From Patescibacteria group bacterium (GTDB taxonomy: Bacteria > Patescibacteria > UBA1384 > JAMDBS01), in the NCBI GenBank assembly GCA_023487325.1, contig JAMDBS010000138.1, forward strand, positions 1-7,426: 7,426 nucleotides of DNA, given 5' to 3'. Shown here in pieces: positions 5,940-7,426 of the stretch (its first letter is position 1; each line of letters starts with the position of its first letter). The position numbers were made by a program, and so were the translations under genes. The notes beneath the pieces are model-generated. The model searched no databases. It was not told where the DNA came from and worked only from the letters and a program-made list of their open reading frames with translations.

Positions 5940-6149
5940 TTAAAGAATAATCAAGTCGTCGATCTTGGCAATGCAGGATTGCTTGTGTGATCCGCAATAA
6001 ATGTCCAAATCACATACGTCCCCGCCATTAACGGGATAGATGTTGGCAACAACGATTAAAAACCCTGCCATAAAGCCGGTTTTAAACCGCACCTTGTCGC
6101 CAATTCGAAATTTTGTCTGAGGCCTTTCGTCTACCCAGATCGTTGCCAT
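5940..6149 (-). CDS. 69-aa SH3/KOW-like small protein, function unknown
   Basis: A small protein, MATIWVDERPQTKFRIGDKV and on to KIDDLIIL. The FRIGDKVRFKTGFMAGF segment (about residues 14-30) is typical in form of SH3-like or KOW-type barrels, where 'GDxV' opens a strand and a glycine turn follows. Further strands are predicted at LIVVANIYP, VCDLDIYCG and SCIAKIDDLI. Three cysteines (in DVCDL, YCGS and SCIA) show no CxxC spacing. The start at 6149 has AGGAGG nine bases upstream; a competing ATG nine bases earlier is in another frame and stops after eight codons. It lies 23 bases after the 215-aa gene and shares the cluster promoter. The fold guess is reasonable, the function unknown; it may be a structural cousin of the 58-aa protein at the end of the cluster, though I see no strong sequence match. 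Confidence 0.7.
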   Translation of the reverse strand: MATIWVDERPQTKFRIGDKVRFKTGFMAGFLIVVANIYPVNGGDVCDLDIYCGSHKQSCIAKIDDLIIL

Positions 6150-6172
6150 TCCTTCATTCCTCCTTTTTTATT

Positions 6173-6820
6173 TTATTCCAGATTATCCAACAGAATTTGC
6201 AATCGAATCACTACAGGAAAATCTTCCATGTCGATAGGAATGTCGGACGAACTAAGAATATAATCCCACTTTCTACGGAACTCAGCTAAAAAATGACGGA
6301 CTTGAACGAGAAGTTTGGTAATTACTCTTGACTTTACTGTCCCTCGCATCACGAGTCGACTGTCTAAAAGTAAGCCAAGCTTGGCTGCAGTTTTTTCGAC
6401 ATGATTAATAGCGGTATCCCTAAGATAACTCATCAAACCCTCAACTTCGCATTCAATCTCTTTGTGAGGGATTAAGCTCTTAGGAAAACCTGCTGAATGA
6501 AAAAACACCTGATGCCGCCGGATTTGTTCAATAAAATTGGGATCGCCGGTATATGTTGTCAACATCTCATGGTGTTTTTTTGTATCTACTGCGCGACGGG
6601 AACAGCGGTAAAAACGAAGAAGTTGGTTAATCGCAAAAAAACAAAAGTCTTTCTTTTCCCTCATGTCTTCGCCAATCATTAGCAAACTGGCCACACATCT
6701 GCGACAAGCAGTAGGATGTTCTAAACCTTCTTTTAAACTTTTGTTGTCAGCCTCGGTAATAACTGGTGGTTCTGGTACCAACTGAAATCCCCGTGGTTTT
6801 TGAGCCGCCTTTTTTAGCAC
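6173..6820 (-). CDS. 215-aa cysteine/histidine-motif helical protein, first gene of the cluster, function unknown
   Basis: I do not recognise this protein. It begins with a basic, polar tail (KKAAQKPRGF) and then has a putative metal-binding region: C39-x2-C42, C73 and H83/H84, in the context TACRRCVASLL and RFYRCSRRAV. The rest appears mostly helical and rich in Arg/Lys (HHEMLTTYTG, RRHQVFFHSAGFPKSLIPHK, KLLVQVRHFLAEFRRKWDY), ending in LQILLDNLE. There is no signal peptide or membrane segment. The start is GTG at 6820 with AGGAGG seven bases upstream. A strong promoter lies 71-99 bases before it, with an untranslated leader of about 64 bases. Being first in the transcription unit, it could be the regulator of the cluster, acting on the dyad over the promoter, but no helix-turn-helix is clear and this is speculation. 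Confidence 0.75.
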   Translation of the reverse strand: MLKKAAQKPRGFQLVPEPPVITEADNKSLKEGLEHPTACRRCVASLLMIGEDMREKKDFCFFAINQLLRFYRCSRRAVDTKKHHEMLTTYTGDPNFIEQIRRHQVFFHSAGFPKSLIPHKEIECEVEGLMSYLRDTAINHVEKTAAKLGLLLDSRLVMRGTVKSRVITKLLVQVRHFLAEFRRKWDYILSSSDIPIDMEDFPVVIRLQILLDNLE

Positions 6821-6883
6821 TTTCCTTCCTCCTCTTTTTATTGATTTTGTATGTAAATGTTAATGAAGCAAAAATAAAAATAC

Positions 6884-6898
6884 GGTATTTATGATACC
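6884..6898. promoter_or_regulatory. perfect 15-bp dyad over the cluster promoter, possible operator
   Basis: GGTAT-TTATG-ATACC is an exact 5-bp inverted repeat with a 5-base centre (arm centres 10 bp apart, one helix turn). It covers the -10 box and the predicted start site, where a dimeric repressor would block transcription. The protein that would bind is unknown. Confidence 0.45.
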
Positions 6899-6919
6899 TG
6901 ATTATTCTCAAAAAGTCAA
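6891..6919 (-). promoter_or_regulatory. sigma70-type promoter of the five-gene cluster
   Basis: On the minus strand, TTGACT (6919-6914) is followed by exactly 17 bases and TATCAT (6896-6891), five of six matches to consensus in each box. The -35 box includes the TGA stop codon of the polX gene. The predicted start near 6884 gives an untranslated leader of about 64 bases before the GTG at 6820; the leader is AT-rich with little obvious structure. Confidence 0.8.
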
Positions 6920-7426
6920 GTGTTTAGGGCTTTGATAAAGTCATTTAACGATAAAGTATTTAAAATATCCTTTTTTTCGCACCAGCCGCGACGTGCCATA
7001 GCTACTCCGTAGCGTATATTATTTAACTGCGGAATATTATGCGAATCAGTGCTAATGATAAATTTTATGCCATATTTTTGGGCTAGTAAAATCATTGAAT
7101 CATTTAAATCTAATCTATCGGCCTGGGCGTTAATTTCCATCGCCACTTTATTTTGAGCGGCAATTTTAAATATTTTTTCCCAATCTGCCTCAATGCCACT
7201 ACGCTTTTCTATTAATCTTCCTGTTGGATGACCTAATACATTAACGTTCGTATTGCTTATAGCTTTAATAATTCTTTGAGTCATTTTATCTTTTTCCTGA
7301 CGAAAACCGCTATGAACAGAGGCGATGACAAAGTCTAATTTAGCAAGATATTTATCAGACAAATCTAAATTGCCATTGGCCATAATATTAACTTCTGCGC
7401 CAGCTAGAATTTTTATGCCTAATTTC
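6916..7426 (-). CDS. polX: PolX-type family X DNA polymerase, C-terminal PHP domain (5' part outside window)
   Basis: Bacterial PolX joins an N-terminal family X polymerase for gap filling to a C-terminal PHP phosphoesterase/3'-5' exonuclease domain and acts in DNA repair. Only the last 169 residues are visible, and the frame stays open to the right edge, so the ATG at 7383 is internal: the preceding residues KLGIKILAGAEVNI continue the domain. Metal-binding PHP motifs are seen in order: GAEVNI (E11 of the fragment), SVHSGF (H38), GHPTGR (H66), MEINAQADRLDL and STDSH (D127, H129). The GHPTGR...INAQ.DRLDL combination and the ARRGW near the end are typical of PolX rather than of histidinol-phosphatase PHP proteins. 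The usual length is about 570-580 aa, so roughly 400 residues are missing. No terminator follows; the next promoter begins within the stop codon. Confidence 0.9.
   Translation of the reverse strand, partial: KLGIKILAGAEVNIMANGNLDLSDKYLAKLDFVIASVHSGFRQEKDKMTQRIIKAISNTNVNVLGHPTGRLIEKRSGIEADWEKIFKIAAQNKVAMEINAQADRLDLNDSMILLAQKYGIKFIISTDSHNIPQLNNIRYGVAMARRGWCEKKDILNTLSLNDFIKALNT

Noticed and set aside
5004..6820. Cluster considered as a toxin-antitoxin pair, phage remnant or transposon
   Set aside because: No toxin, integrase, transposase or phage structural motif is visible, and I found no terminal inverted repeats or target-site duplication at its ends.
6821..6884. Leader of the cluster considered as a riboswitch
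   Set aside because: It is about 64 bases, AT-rich and shows no stable stem or known aptamer core.

Overview
The window looks like a piece of an AT-rich bacterial genome, most plausibly a small-genome lineage of the Patescibacteria/CPR type. This is an inference from gene content and order (PolX, FtsE, FtsX, coiled-coil M23 peptidase, RuvB, then a PH-domain membrane protein) and from the several proteins I cannot place in a known family. TGA is used as a stop in several genes, so the code appears standard. Every gene I can support lies on the minus strand, so transcription runs from high to low coordinates.

Right end (7426 to 6916): the C-terminal PHP domain of a PolX-type family X DNA polymerase, cut by the window edge. 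Its stop codon overlaps the -35 box of a strong promoter.

Middle (6919 to 4927): an apparently self-contained transcription unit of five small or medium genes (215, 69, 172, 39 and 58 aa). It has its own sigma70-type promoter with a perfect 15-bp dyad over the -10/start region, strong AGGAGG-type ribosome binding sites, and a very strong Rho-independent terminator. None of the five is recognised. Two share a C-x2-C-x(30-32)-C-x(7-9)-[C/H] pattern, two look like tiny SH3/KOW-type beta barrels, and one is a very basic 39-residue peptide. Sample lines are about 47-50% G+C, against about 35% in the neighbouring cell-division genes. This is the most novel part of the window.

Cell-division block (4886 to 2040): ftsE and ftsX, one base apart, then a secreted coiled-coil M23 endopeptidase with its own promoter inside the end of ftsX. 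Together they form a FtsEX-controlled peptidoglycan hydrolase module of the FtsEX-PcsB/EnvC/CwlO kind. The ATPase FtsE drives the membrane protein FtsX, which is expected to control the hydrolase outside the cell.

Recombination/membrane block (1959 to 1): a compact terminator whose hairpin also carries the -35 box of the next promoter, then ruvB, a 77-aa two-helix membrane protein and a PH-domain membrane protein. These three are tightly spaced (2 and 4 bases) and probably one operon. The last gene runs off the left edge, where the outermost 28 bases are an exact inverted copy of a segment inside the same gene, possibly an assembly artefact. No tRNA, rRNA, CRISPR array or transposase was seen.
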